Shown: piece after piece, positions 54,611 to 64,000 of the stretch | Layout of the letters: the number at the start of each line of letters is the position of its first letter | Numbering within the stretch: position 1 is the first letter of the stretch | DNA from: Aedes albopictus | Lineage: Eukaryota; Arthropoda; Insecta; Diptera; Culicidae | Reading direction: 5' to 3' | Length of the DNA stretch: 64,000 nucleotides | Assembly: GCF_035046485.1 (NCBI RefSeq) | Contig: NC_085138.1 | Span: 328,534,129-328,598,128 of the forward strand | Translations under genes and position numbers: made by a program | The notes under the pieces: generated by a model | The model's database searches: none | Seen by the model: only the letters and a program-made list of their open reading frames with translations | What the model was told of the DNA's origin: nothing

Positions 54611-55620
54611 TTACCTCGAAACGGCCGCGAGTACGTCGGCTCCTCAGACTAACATAGTATTATGGCTGTAGAAATTAAAAAAAGTAAAACCAGTGTAAAG
54701 AAATGTAGAAATAATTCCAGCTCTGTTATGTCCATGTGGCACTCGAGCCTTCTAAATAAACGAGTAAAAAAACGTGAGTACTGCTCTGAGAGAGGAAGGT
54801 GCAAAAAGATTCTAGTCACACTAAAATGATCAGCTTACGGTGGGTGTATTTCATGTGAGGCCCAGCGATTAAATACTTCCACCGTTTAATCAATTCACAT
54901 TTCACTTTCATCGCCATCATCAATCGAGCCAGTTTACTGCAATACTCAGAAGCCTTTGCTCAGTAGTCGGCTCTGCCCAAACAGCACTATTTTACGGGAC
55001 AGCAAGCGCGCGGGTGTCTCCTTTGCCACTGCACCACAAGACGTTTGGTTGTTGTGTTGGTTTTCAGCGCTGTTAACAGATAACTTAAAGTGGGTAATTA
55101 TGTTGATGCCACTGACTTGCCAGAGTAAAGCTTCCGTTGTGATGCTACTGCCATTCGTTGATCGCTATAATTTTTATTCTCTCGACCATTTCGCGCTATC
55201 TGTTTTGGTGTTTGAAATTTTCTTTATCTTGTTTTTGTTTTCGCTCGTCAACTTCAAAGCTGTAATTAAGAAGTTTCGCTCAAGTGGGGTTTGATTTTAT
55301 ATTTGGTTTGTTTTTGTTTTTTTTTTTGCACATTCACTGCTTACCATGGTATAGAATTAGTTGGGCTAAGTGAAAGTCTTGCTTCAGCTTGAATGAGTTG
55401 TTTTTTATTTGAAAATTGATAAACACTATTTTAGCAGAATATCATTAGCTGAGATCACGTGAATAGTAAAAGTGATGGTGTGAAACAGGTGTTTTGACCT
55501 GTTATTCATTACTATGTATGAATCATACTGACTTATAGTAGAAACGATGAACGAACTGTAGTTCTGATAACCATTTTTTCTTCATTAGGATTGTTTATCG
55601 AATTCACACGTTGCTCTTGC
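54611..55620. other. Unassigned, largely unique sequence
   Basis: Frame 54956-55294 (112 residues) contains two hydrophobic stretches near its end (ALSVLVFEIFFILFLFSLV) but no known motif, splice context or homology I can name. Confidence 0.35.
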
Positions 55621-55623
55621 CAC

Positions 55624-55893
55624 TTCTTCTTCTTTTTCTTCTTTATGGCTCTACGTCCCCACTGGGACTTGGCCTGCCTCGCATCAACTTAGTATTATTT
55701 GAGCACTTCAGCAGTTATTATTTGAAAGGGCTTTCTTTGCCTGCCATTACATGAATTTGTATATTGTGAGACAAGTACTATGATACACTATGCCCAGGGA
55801 GTCGAGAAAATTTTCCCGACTAGAACGGGAATCGAACCCGCCGTCTCCAGATTGGCGATACATAGCCTTAACCACTAGGCTAACTATAGCTTT
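55624..55893 (-). mobile_element. tRNA-derived SINE, diverged Feilai-like subfamily
   Basis: The minus strand starts GCTATAGTTAGCCTAGTGGT (A-box), has a B-box GGTTCGATTCCC, TGGGCATAGTGTATCATAG and GTCCCAGTGGGGACG, and ends in AAGAAGAAAAAGAAGAAG. The architecture matches 38080-38356 but the sequence is clearly different, suggesting a separate subfamily. Confidence 0.8.
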
Positions 55894-57985
55894 TCCCACA
55901 TAGCTGCTAAAATAACCCTCCCGGTCTTTGCTTATAGCTTGCACCGGTGCAGCCTGTTGACAGACGCATAAAATGTCTTCATATCATTCCGATCCATACA
56001 TACCTTTCGGGCCTCATGATCCACATTCTCTTTAATGTTATTGGATAACTTCTTTTTACTTATTATCTAAATTATTACATATAATTTCATAGCGATAAAT
56101 GAATCACTCCATTATTCCGACACTAGAGCAAAGAGTCATAGATACGTATACAAAACCATGGTGTAGCTTTCCTCTTCTCCAAAAAAAGCAAACAAAGCCA
56201 TAAACTTGGCTACTCACGGGTGGCCCTCCCACAACTGGATACCGTATTTATCAGTGTTGATTTATGGCGGGCACTTCCACCCTAATATATTCAATGGGAT
56301 TAGCAGCTCTTGTTTCAATTCCGACCTACCCACGCTCCAAAAAAGAAGTGACTTGTAAACGATCTGCATCGTACCGACAAATTTTAATTACATTCGACAA
56401 ACCCTTCAACGCGATCCAGTTCCGTCCCGAACTCTGTGAGAACTAAATTCCATTCCAACCCCTCCATTGAAAGCAGAGCTCAATAAAGAAGACGCGCTGC
56501 TCACTAATTGGGAGAAAGCAACAAATCAATTCCGCACAAAGGCCCCGTAAAGAACCTAATCTTGCACGGTGGAGCGGTAGGTACCCTGAAGCGGCGCGGT
56601 CGTACCACGGATTGAAATCGATTGACACCGATCCAACCACGTGACGACGATGAAGGTGATGATGATGAAGACTGCGGCGACGACGACGACGACGGTAGCC
56701 GCATTTGATGCGCCGCAGACTGGTTGGCCCCTGACCACAAAAGGAGTGAAATCGAACGAACCGGCGGCGCAGCGCGGCGTTTCGTTCTAGAGAATTATCG
56801 ATTCAACAGTGGTCGTTGGCGTAGCTTTGAGCTTTTTCTAGGGGCTATTTGGCAGCACATTTTTGTTTGATGTCAATAATAGATATACCCGCGAAATGTA
56901 CAATACAGCAAAGATGCACATGCACAATTATATCTTTGGTATTAATTTCCTATTTTGATTTTTTGCCATAGTAGAATTTCAAGGGGTTCTAAACACTGCT
57001 GGTACCCCCTATAGCTACGTCAATGAAATCTTTCACGATCAAATGGATTCATCGATAGAGTGCAGCAGTGCTGATGGCGGTAGGTGGCGTCGCGTCGGGG
57101 ATATCAAATTTATAACTGTATTCATGTCATCGCGCTCCGTTGTTGCACCACTCCAGTCAGAATACCACACGAGGGGTCCTCCACCGCACACACGGGAGTA
57201 ACCGTCCTGCGAGCGATCAAACCCGTTACCAATCAAACCTCGCGTCGCGCGGGATAATGCTGCTAATTCAGATTCAGCTTCAGATTCAGATGGGATGAAG
57301 TTGAGAAGGAAAATAAAAAGCACATCAGCCTGAACATATTTTCATTGCTTTATTTGGTTTGCCAACTCGGTTTCCTGTCGTTTCCCGCCGCCGCTTTGCG
57401 CGCCGAGTGCCCAGTTGGACAAATTAGTTGCGCGATCCCGTTCGTCGATCGTCGTTGACGTCGTCGTCGACACTGGATTCCGGTTTGTTTGGTGAGTTAG
57501 ACAAATTGTGACAACCGCACACAGATGCTGCAAATGGCGATGTTGACGATGAAAGCGAGCTAATCAATAATTATAGTTACATTGCAAATTTGATTTGACC
57601 CGGCCTATTCAAATTTGCAATGCACGAAGCACTGGTGAGATGGGTTCGTTTTCGAGAAAGAGTGCGTTGACATAATCCAATATTGAGTTACAGTTTATTT
57701 GGATGCTTTGACATGCTCTCGAATCAACCTTCCATTTGTGGAAGAATTTACGTTGTTAGATATCCTACCTGCAGAGTTGTGAGTACGATTGGCGGTCCTA
57801 TTCATCTGCCGGGTTCGTGATTCAACAACTTTTCGTTAACCCTTTGAAGTCCGATTTTTTTCCAAGCGTAATTATAGAGTTATTTTTACTTATTTCTGTG
57901 GTTTTGTTGCTGAACAGCATACACGCTCAGAAAACCGTTCTGATAAACGTGAACAAACAAGCGCAAATATGAGAACAAGCAAATA
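55894..57985. other. Unique region with CpG-rich patches
   Basis: At 56560-56790 and 57060-57560 CpG density is high, with GACGACGACGACGACGG and GTCGTTGACGTCGTCGTCG. These patches could be promoter or 5' UTR sequence of a neighbouring host gene. Frames 56443-56640, 56504-56740, 57039-57323 and 57342-57533 overlap each other and have no known motif. Confidence 0.35.
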
Positions 57986-58060
57986 TACACCGTGAATTGG
58001 AACTAATTCCAGCTGTCAATATGGGCGTTCTAGAAAACGTGAAATCTAGTTCACGGTGTA
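57986..58060. mobile_element. Possible very small inverted-repeat element
   Basis: TACACCGTGAA and TTCACGGTGTA are inverted 11-bp ends 75 bp apart, with weak further pairing. Confidence 0.4.
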
Positions 58061-58195
58061 CATTTCTTATTGTTGTTATCGTTGCTATGCATAGTTCCCG
58101 CTTGTTCCTGTTGCCGTGACTGAGCGTGCACGAATATCGGAACGGATTTTTTTTGCGTGTAGAAAGGGTAGAATATGATGCAGAATATGTTTTTC

Positions 58196-60350
58196 TGGAT
58201 ATTATAGTTCATCCAAACTGTTTTTGAGTTTAGATCCTAAAGTCTACGGATGTAACGGTAACTTCTTTCATTGCACATAGCTACAATTTGTTATCTATCA
58301 TGTCCAGTAAGTTTTCTGAAAGTTCAAAAGACAGTCAGAACAGTCGGGATATCCTAGGTCATCCAAGCTGTTCCTGAGTTCAGATCCTGAAGTCTACGGG
58401 TGTTCAGTATTTTCTTTCATTATACCAAGCTACGATTTGTATCTGTAATGTTCAGTAAGTCTTCTGAAAATTCAAAAGACAGTATCAGATCAGCCGGGAT
58501 ATCCTAGGTCATCCAAACTTATCTTGAGTTTAGATCCTAAAGTCTACGGCTGTAACGGTAACTTCTTTCATTATACAAAGCTACGATTTGTATAAGATCA
58601 GTTAGTGTTAGGATATCCTAGGTCATCAAAACTATTCTTGAGTTTAGATCCTAAAGTCTGTGAGTTTAATGGAAACTTCTTTATCATTCTACAAAGCTAC
58701 GATGTGTATTCTGTCATGTCTATTAAGTCATCTGAAAGTTCAGTAAACAGTATCAGATCAGTCGGGATATCTTAGGTCATCCAAACTGTTTTTGAGTGTA
58801 GACCTGAAAGTCTACGGGTGTAACGGTAACTTCTTTCATTGTACAAAGCTACGATTTTTAATCCGTAATGTCCAGTAAGTCTTCTGAAAGTTCAAAAGAC
58901 AGTATCAGATCAGTCGGGATAGCCTAGGTCATTCAAACTGTTCTTGAGCTCAGATTTTGAAGTATACGAGTGTAACGGTAACTTCTGTCATTATACAAAG
59001 CTACGATTTGTAGTCTATCATGTCCAACAATTCTTCTGTGAAAGTTCAAGAGACAGTATCAAATCAGTCAGGATGTTCTAGATCAGTGATCCTCAGGCTA
59101 ACTGTATTCGCGGGCCAAAATTGAATTTCGGAAACGGAATGCGGGCCGCAAGTCAAAAAGTATCATATTTCAAAAAAAAAAAAAAAAGAATGATCAATAA
59201 CGAAACTGGAACAATATGGCTATCCTTGAGAATATTTTAGGTAAATTAACAATCATTTTTTGTCATTCTTGATGAGATTTCTAAAAAAACCGCTTGGAGT
59301 TATTTTTGGAATTTCCTGCAAAGTTTATCAAAGTCGTCATTTTGATAACATGTTGGAATATTGATATTTTTCAGTTATTTTGAGCTTTCTGAAGGAATCT
59401 CTGACAGATTTTTAGGTGGAATTTTTGGGATTCTTAGAATATATGAAAAACTTCCTGGAAATAGTATTGTAGAAATCTTTGAAGAAAATACAAGGAAGTT
59501 ACAAGGAATTTCTTCAAGAGTTCAAAAATAAAATAAAAATATTTTGTGAAAATTTAACAAACTATTTTAGAAAAGTTCTGGCAGGACTCCACAATCCACG
59601 GTAGAGACCCTGTTGAAGTTAGCCTAAAACCGTTAGGTACTTTGAAGAAAATGTAATCCTCTCAGCATTTTTTTCTTTCTTTCGCATTTCTTAACAGCAG
59701 CCGATTAAAAAAGTTTAGAAATGTCGAAAAATTATCTCCGTTTTTTTCACAGTTTTGTATATTTGTGGAACCAAATTCAAAACATCAGAAAAAAATAAAT
59801 CGTCCTCGGTAAGGAAAATTAAAAAAAAAGTTATAGCTATGAAGTATTTATACAAAGCTGAAAAGAACTCAATATTTTGTGAAAATTTATTATGTTATCA
59901 AACTTTTGATGGCTTCATAATTCAAATGCTGATTCAGAAAACTTTTGAAAATCTTTAACATTTATGTTGAAAATTGTTTCACATGAATTACTTATACAAT
60001 AGTTCAGTAGTTAAATGTTCATTCTACAAAAAATATTGAAATTTGTCAAAATTTAATATTATCATTATGGTTCAGCGGGCCACATTCTCAATTCTTTCAA
60101 AATCTGTTCGCGGGCCGCACATAACCTTCTCGAGGGCCGCATGCGGCCCGCGGGCCGCAGTTTGGTGATCACTGTTCTAGATCATTCTTTTAGTTTAGAA
60201 CCAAAAGTCTACGGATCTAACAGTAACTTCTTTCATTATACAAAGCTACAATATGCAATCTATCATGTCCAGTAAATCTTCTTACTGTTCAATGGACATC
60301 ATCAGATCGGCTGGGATCATCCAAACTATTATGATGTTTAACATCTAGCA
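58196..60350. repeat. ~145-bp tandem repeat, six to seven units, split by a hAT element
   Basis: Each unit reads GATATCCTAGGTCATCCAAAC, then TTGAGTTTAGATCCTAAAGT, CTACGGGTGTAACGGTAACT, TCATTATACAAAGCTACGAT and GTCCAGTAAGTCTTCTGAAA. Units begin near 58196, 58348, 58497, 58610 (shortened), 58765 and 58915. The last resumes at 60183 after the insertion. Confidence 0.85.
59084..60174. mobile_element. hAT-type non-autonomous element
   Basis: It opens CAGTGATCCTCAGGCTAAC and closes GCAGTTTGGTGATCACTG. TTCTAGAT lies at 59076-59083 and again at 60175-60182. GCGGGCC words crowd both ends (AATGCGGGCCGCAAG, GCGGCCCGCGGGCCGC). The 8-bp duplication with central CTAG and CAG ends fits a hAT (Buster-like) type. 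No transposase is recognisable. Confidence 0.92.
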
Positions 60351-60432
60351 TCTACAGCAGTGACTGCAGTTCTTATCCTCGGCTGTGCCACACATTTGCC
60401 TTCAGATTTGTGTTTGAGATGATGCTTCGTCA

Positions 60433-61353
60433 TACAGGGGATAGACAAAATGATCGGAACAGGCAAAATTTTCACTTTTCAAAAAATGTCCAATTAGCTG
60501 TAACTTTTCGAAAAGTGCATCGACTATTCTCAAATTTTCTCTGTAAGTTGATCAACTAGTTGTGTATCAGTGGACAACATTTGGGAAAGATCGGGCAATT
60601 CTGCACGAAGTTATAAACATTTTAGAAAAAGGTAGAATTATCCGATAGCCAACTTTGAGCTATTATATCTTCGGATACAATAACCCGAATGCAATGAGAT
60701 TTTGTCCATTAATGACTTATATAATGAGCTCTGAAAAACGTTTGACACAACTTGAAATTATTAACAAGAGAAAAAGTTATAGCGATTTCATTAATTTTAT
60801 GATTATTTGGTAAATTGGTCTATTTTTAATATGCACCCTATTACTTTTTCAATGAATCACCGGCTATGTTGTTACTTTCTTTCAAAACATATATGTATTC
60901 AAGACAATCAGAGAGGAAATTTAATGAACTATAATTTGCATCTTGAATTTTGAAACGATGTTGAAATTTAAGAAAATTTGGTATTTTATTAGAAAAATAA
61001 TCTAATCGTTATAATTTTTTCCGTGTTAAGAATTTTAGGTTAAGTCAACGGTTTTTCAAAGCTCATATAAGTCATAAATGGTCAAAATTTCATTGCATTC
61101 GGTTCATTGAATCCGGAGATATAACAGCTTAAAGTTGACTATCGGATAATTATAGCTTTTTCTGGAATCTTTATAACGTCGTGCAGGATAGTCCGATATT
61201 TTCCAAATTTTGTCCACTGATGCACAACTAGTTGATCAACTTACAGTGAAAATTTGAGAATATTTGATGCACTTTTCGAAAAGTTACAGATGTTTGAAAT
61301 TTTTTGAAAAGGGAAGATTTTGCCTGTCCCGATCATTTTGTCTATCCCCTGTA
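60433..61353. mobile_element. Foldback element with ~380-bp arms, TA duplication
   Basis: TACAGGGGATAGACAAAATG and CATTTTGTCTATCCCCTGTA are exact inverted ends. Pairing continues through TGATCAACTAGTTGTG and CACAACTAGTTGATCA and on to about 60810 and 60975. TA borders suggest Tc1/mariner mobilisation. Confidence 0.92.
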
Positions 61354-61395
61354 TCTTTACCATAGCTGGAAGTTCTTGGTTGTAGGGAAGTTTAG

Positions 61396-61612
61396 TACCG
61401 TAAACTGGGGTGTAGTTGATCAGTGGGGTGAACCTGATCATTTAATAACCCGCGGATATTGACTTTCAAGACAGCAACAATTCTATTTTAACCATTCGCA
61501 ATCCAATGACGTAACAGTAAAATGGTATGGTAACTTCCTTGAAAGTCGATATTCGTGGGTAATTGAGTGATCAGGTTCACCCCACTGATCAACTACACCC
61601 CAGTTTACGGTA
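61396..61612. mobile_element. MITE, CCGTAAACTGGGG ends, TA duplication
   Basis: The 45-bp inverted repeats are perfect (61396-61440 and 61568-61612, starting TACCGTAAACTGGGGTGTAG). Imperfect pairing extends 30 bp more. It is related to 16340-16558. Confidence 0.93.
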
Positions 61613-61752
61613 ATCCTGAAATATCTCAAATGGATTTTGGAATGGCGCTGAGTTTCACAGAAGTTCACGGACGTAACTTTTTGTAGCACAAATAATGACT
61701 ACAACGAATGCAGATTTCAAAAAATGAGTTTCATAAAAGTTTAACCTTAAAT

Positions 61753-61967
61753 CACAGACAAATAGACGTCTTACTCTATCCACTTTCCATTGTTCCCCCT
61801 TTTAACGGACTATTCCAATATTCTGTAGTTCGCAAATCTCTCGCAGTTTTCATTGTTTTCGCTCCTGTTTGATGTGTGCTTACTATCACCATCTACTCAG
61901 TGGGTTTGCGAAACACAGAATAATTAGCATTGGGCGATTAAACTTTTGACACGTCTGTTTGTCTGTG
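61753..61967. mobile_element. CACAGAC-family MITE with 7-bp duplication
   Basis: CACAGACAAATAGACG opens and CGTCTGTTTGTCTGTG closes. CTTAAAT is at 61746-61752 and 61968-61974. Internal blocks (TTTAACGG.CTATT, ATTGGGCGA) match 3260-3512. Confidence 0.88.
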
Positions 61968-62317
61968 CTTAAATGTTTTCAAAGGTTCAGAACAATGCCT
62001 ACTAGCCTTTGAAGAATATTAGTAAATATGGTTCGTTATGTATTATTATTTAGTGTAGCAAGCTAGCATTGTAAGTGTATCAGTAGGTCGGCTCCAGATG
62101 CACGTTCTCCTCCATTTGGGAAAGCATTGCAAGTGTAGATCTAAAATTGTGTGCTTCATGAAAGATTGGATGACCTAAATTGTCACAAAACTATCATGGA
62201 GTGACCCTTGAGGTTCATGGATCCTATTTGGTTGTGTAACGTTACTATCTAAAACGACATCACCTCATGTTACAGGGGTTGTTTATCAATTATAGACCTG
62301 TTCACTTTTTTTGACCT
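61968..62317. other. Unassigned sequence
   Basis: No gene or repeat supported. Confidence 0.3.
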
Positions 62318-64000
62318 ACCCGTGTCACATCAAATTATCAATCCACATGCAAAAACAAGGCTTCAGTCCAAAATTGAGCCAAATTGATAAAGGTTTAGAG
62401 GTGTATCAAATCGATTTTGTATTTTTTCGAGCATTTTCACGAAAATGTACTTCAATATCCAGAAAGTTGCACCAAAAAGGTACCGAAAATACCGTTAAAA
62501 TATAGTTAGAACAATACTCTACAACTTTGCCGAAGACACTACGGTGTTTAAATTGCGTATTTCAAAGTTATTCAACAATTTTCGTTGAAAAATCACCAAA
62601 AAATACAATATTTTTACGATTTTTCATGTAAAAGTCATGTAATTTTACATTGTTTTAGGTGACTAATTTTATGAGCTATTGCTCCTATGTGTTACGAACA
62701 TTTCGTCCATACATCATTTTAGTGTAGAAATTCGTTTTCATTGACTAATTATCAAAAGTTTTTCACGTTGATACTAAAAATTGTACAGAGTTGCCAGCAT
62801 AAAATAAAACAAAGTTACCCATGATTTAAACGTCATTAAACTTCTTTGTCTCATCTGCATCAGTTAAAATTTGGTGCAGTTGGTTGAGCATGAGATTGTG
62901 GATTCGAAGATTCAAGGTTCGAGTCCTGGAATAGGATTTTTTTGCGTCTCGATCCTGCTATAAGTTGATGAAACTACGCACTGCATCTCATTGCAATTTG
63001 GCATCATAGAATTGTTTTGGAACCGTAGAGTGCATAGTAAGAATGAATTTCCCTTCATCGTGTAGTTGTGCTGATTTGTGGATAGATAGATAACAAGTAA
63101 GCTCCACCCACAGTTATCTGTAAAATGTTGCATCCAGAAGCAGTTCCATCATCGTATTGAATTGTTTTAGATAAATTGACCATTGTCAAACAGATGCTCA
63201 ATATTTCGCCCAGCTGATATCGTCGACACGATTTATTGTCAACAAGTATAAACTAAATATCTAGCTAGTCATGGAATGGGCTTAATTTGCAAGTCCCGAT
63301 CATTATTCTTTGGGAGATTGCGTGTAAGTCATGGCAGATTCATCATCCTAACTGCTACAAAGAAAGAAAAAAAAGTTTATCATGTATTTGAGCTTGAACC
63401 TGGGACCTTCTGATCCGCAAGCTCGAGCCTTACCATCTGCACCATTTCTGATACTTAAATCAAAAGACATTAGAATACGATGGCATGACGTCTTAATCAT
63501 GGGTAACTTTGTTTTAATTCGTGCTGGTAACTCTGTGCGATTTTTAGTATCAACGTGACATACTTTTGATAATTAGTCAATGAAAACGAATTCCTACACA
63601 AAAACGATGTATGGACGAAATGTTCGTTACACAAAGGAGTAATCGCTAATTAATTTAGTCACCTAAAACAATGTAAAATTACATGACTTTTATATGTAAA
63701 TTCGTAAAAATATCGTGTTTTTTCGTGATTTTTTAACTAAAATTGTAGAATAACTTCGAAATACGCAATTTAAACACCATAGTGTCTTCGGCAAAGTTGT
63801 AGAGTATTGTTCTAACTATATCTTAACGGTATCTCCGGCATCTTTTCCGAGCAATTTTGTGAATTTCTGAGTAAATTTCTGTGAAAACGGCTAAAAAAAC
63901 ACAAAATCGATTTGATACACCTTTAAATCTTCATCAATTTGGCTCAATTTTGGACTGAAGACTTGGTTTTGCATGTGGATTGATAATTTGATGTGTCACG
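62318..64000. mobile_element. Large inverted repeat with tRNA-like modules, cut by window end
   Basis: The left arm (CGTGTCACATCAAATTATCA at about 62321, TCCAAAATTGAGCCAAATTG, TGTATCAAATCGATTTTGT) is matched in reverse by the right arm ending at 64000 (TTGATAATTTGATGTGTCAC). Arms extend at least 500 bp, to about 62830 and 63480. Inside, A-box/B-box pairs lie at 62878-62935 (plus, GGTGCAGTTGG, GGTTCGAGTCC) and 63380-63450 (minus, GGTGCAGATGG, GGTTCAAGCTC). The pairing region thus includes these. Confidence 0.85.

Overview
The window looks like mosquito genomic DNA, most likely Aedes. The reasons are dense nested transposable elements, tRNA-derived SINEs of a Feilai-like type, many small inverted-repeat (MITE or foldback) elements, non-LTR reverse transcriptase remnants, degenerate short-period repeats, and insect-style GT..AG splice signals. 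The species call rests on recognition of repeat style and was not searched. I find no host protein-coding gene that I can name. Most short open frames are accidental reads through repeats.

Layout: 1-1075 is a broken non-LTR reverse transcriptase (minus). 1.4-7.5 kb holds a GTTTCAGGGG-type repeat, a MITE with a 7-bp target duplication, an 8-bp-duplication element and a CpG-rich stretch that could be a 5' exon. 7.7-15.6 kb is a degenerate GAATTTCTGAAG-type repeat peppered with insertions (SINE, several MITEs, a composite tRNA-headed element cut by two other elements). 15.8-17.8 kb has a three-level nest (MITE in MITE in SINE) and a near-perfect 41-bp hairpin. 19.7-25.7 kb has a mariner-like remnant and a CTCAGGATTCTGG-type repeat that hosts a dead Tc1-like element, itself cut by a MITE. 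26-38 kb has SINEs, a hAT-type element, more degenerate repeat and a non-LTR C-terminal scrap. 38.6-41.8 kb has unique sequence, a tandem repeat, one copy of a dispersed repeat carrying a TTAA-flanked MITE, and a hammerhead-ribozyme-like core of the sort found in Penelope-like elements. 41.8-43.1 kb is a second broken non-LTR element.

The most striking object is 43,729-53,478: a 9,750-bp LTR element with two 1,514-bp LTRs that look identical, a CCAT target duplication, a primer-binding-like site, a polypurine tract, and a 6.7-kb interior in which I recognise no gag, protease, reverse transcriptase, RNase H or integrase. It resembles a LARD (large non-autonomous LTR element). The interior carries a five-unit structured tandem repeat with possible RNA covariation, and an antisense, apparently intron-bearing small gene-like unit. 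It sits inside one arm of a foldback element.

54.1-64 kb continues with foldback elements, a ~145-bp tandem repeat split by a hAT element with a clean 8-bp duplication, and a large inverted repeat running off the right edge with tRNA-like modules in both arms. The dominant biology is therefore transposon-on-transposon insertion. Several nests allow the insertion order to be read directly.
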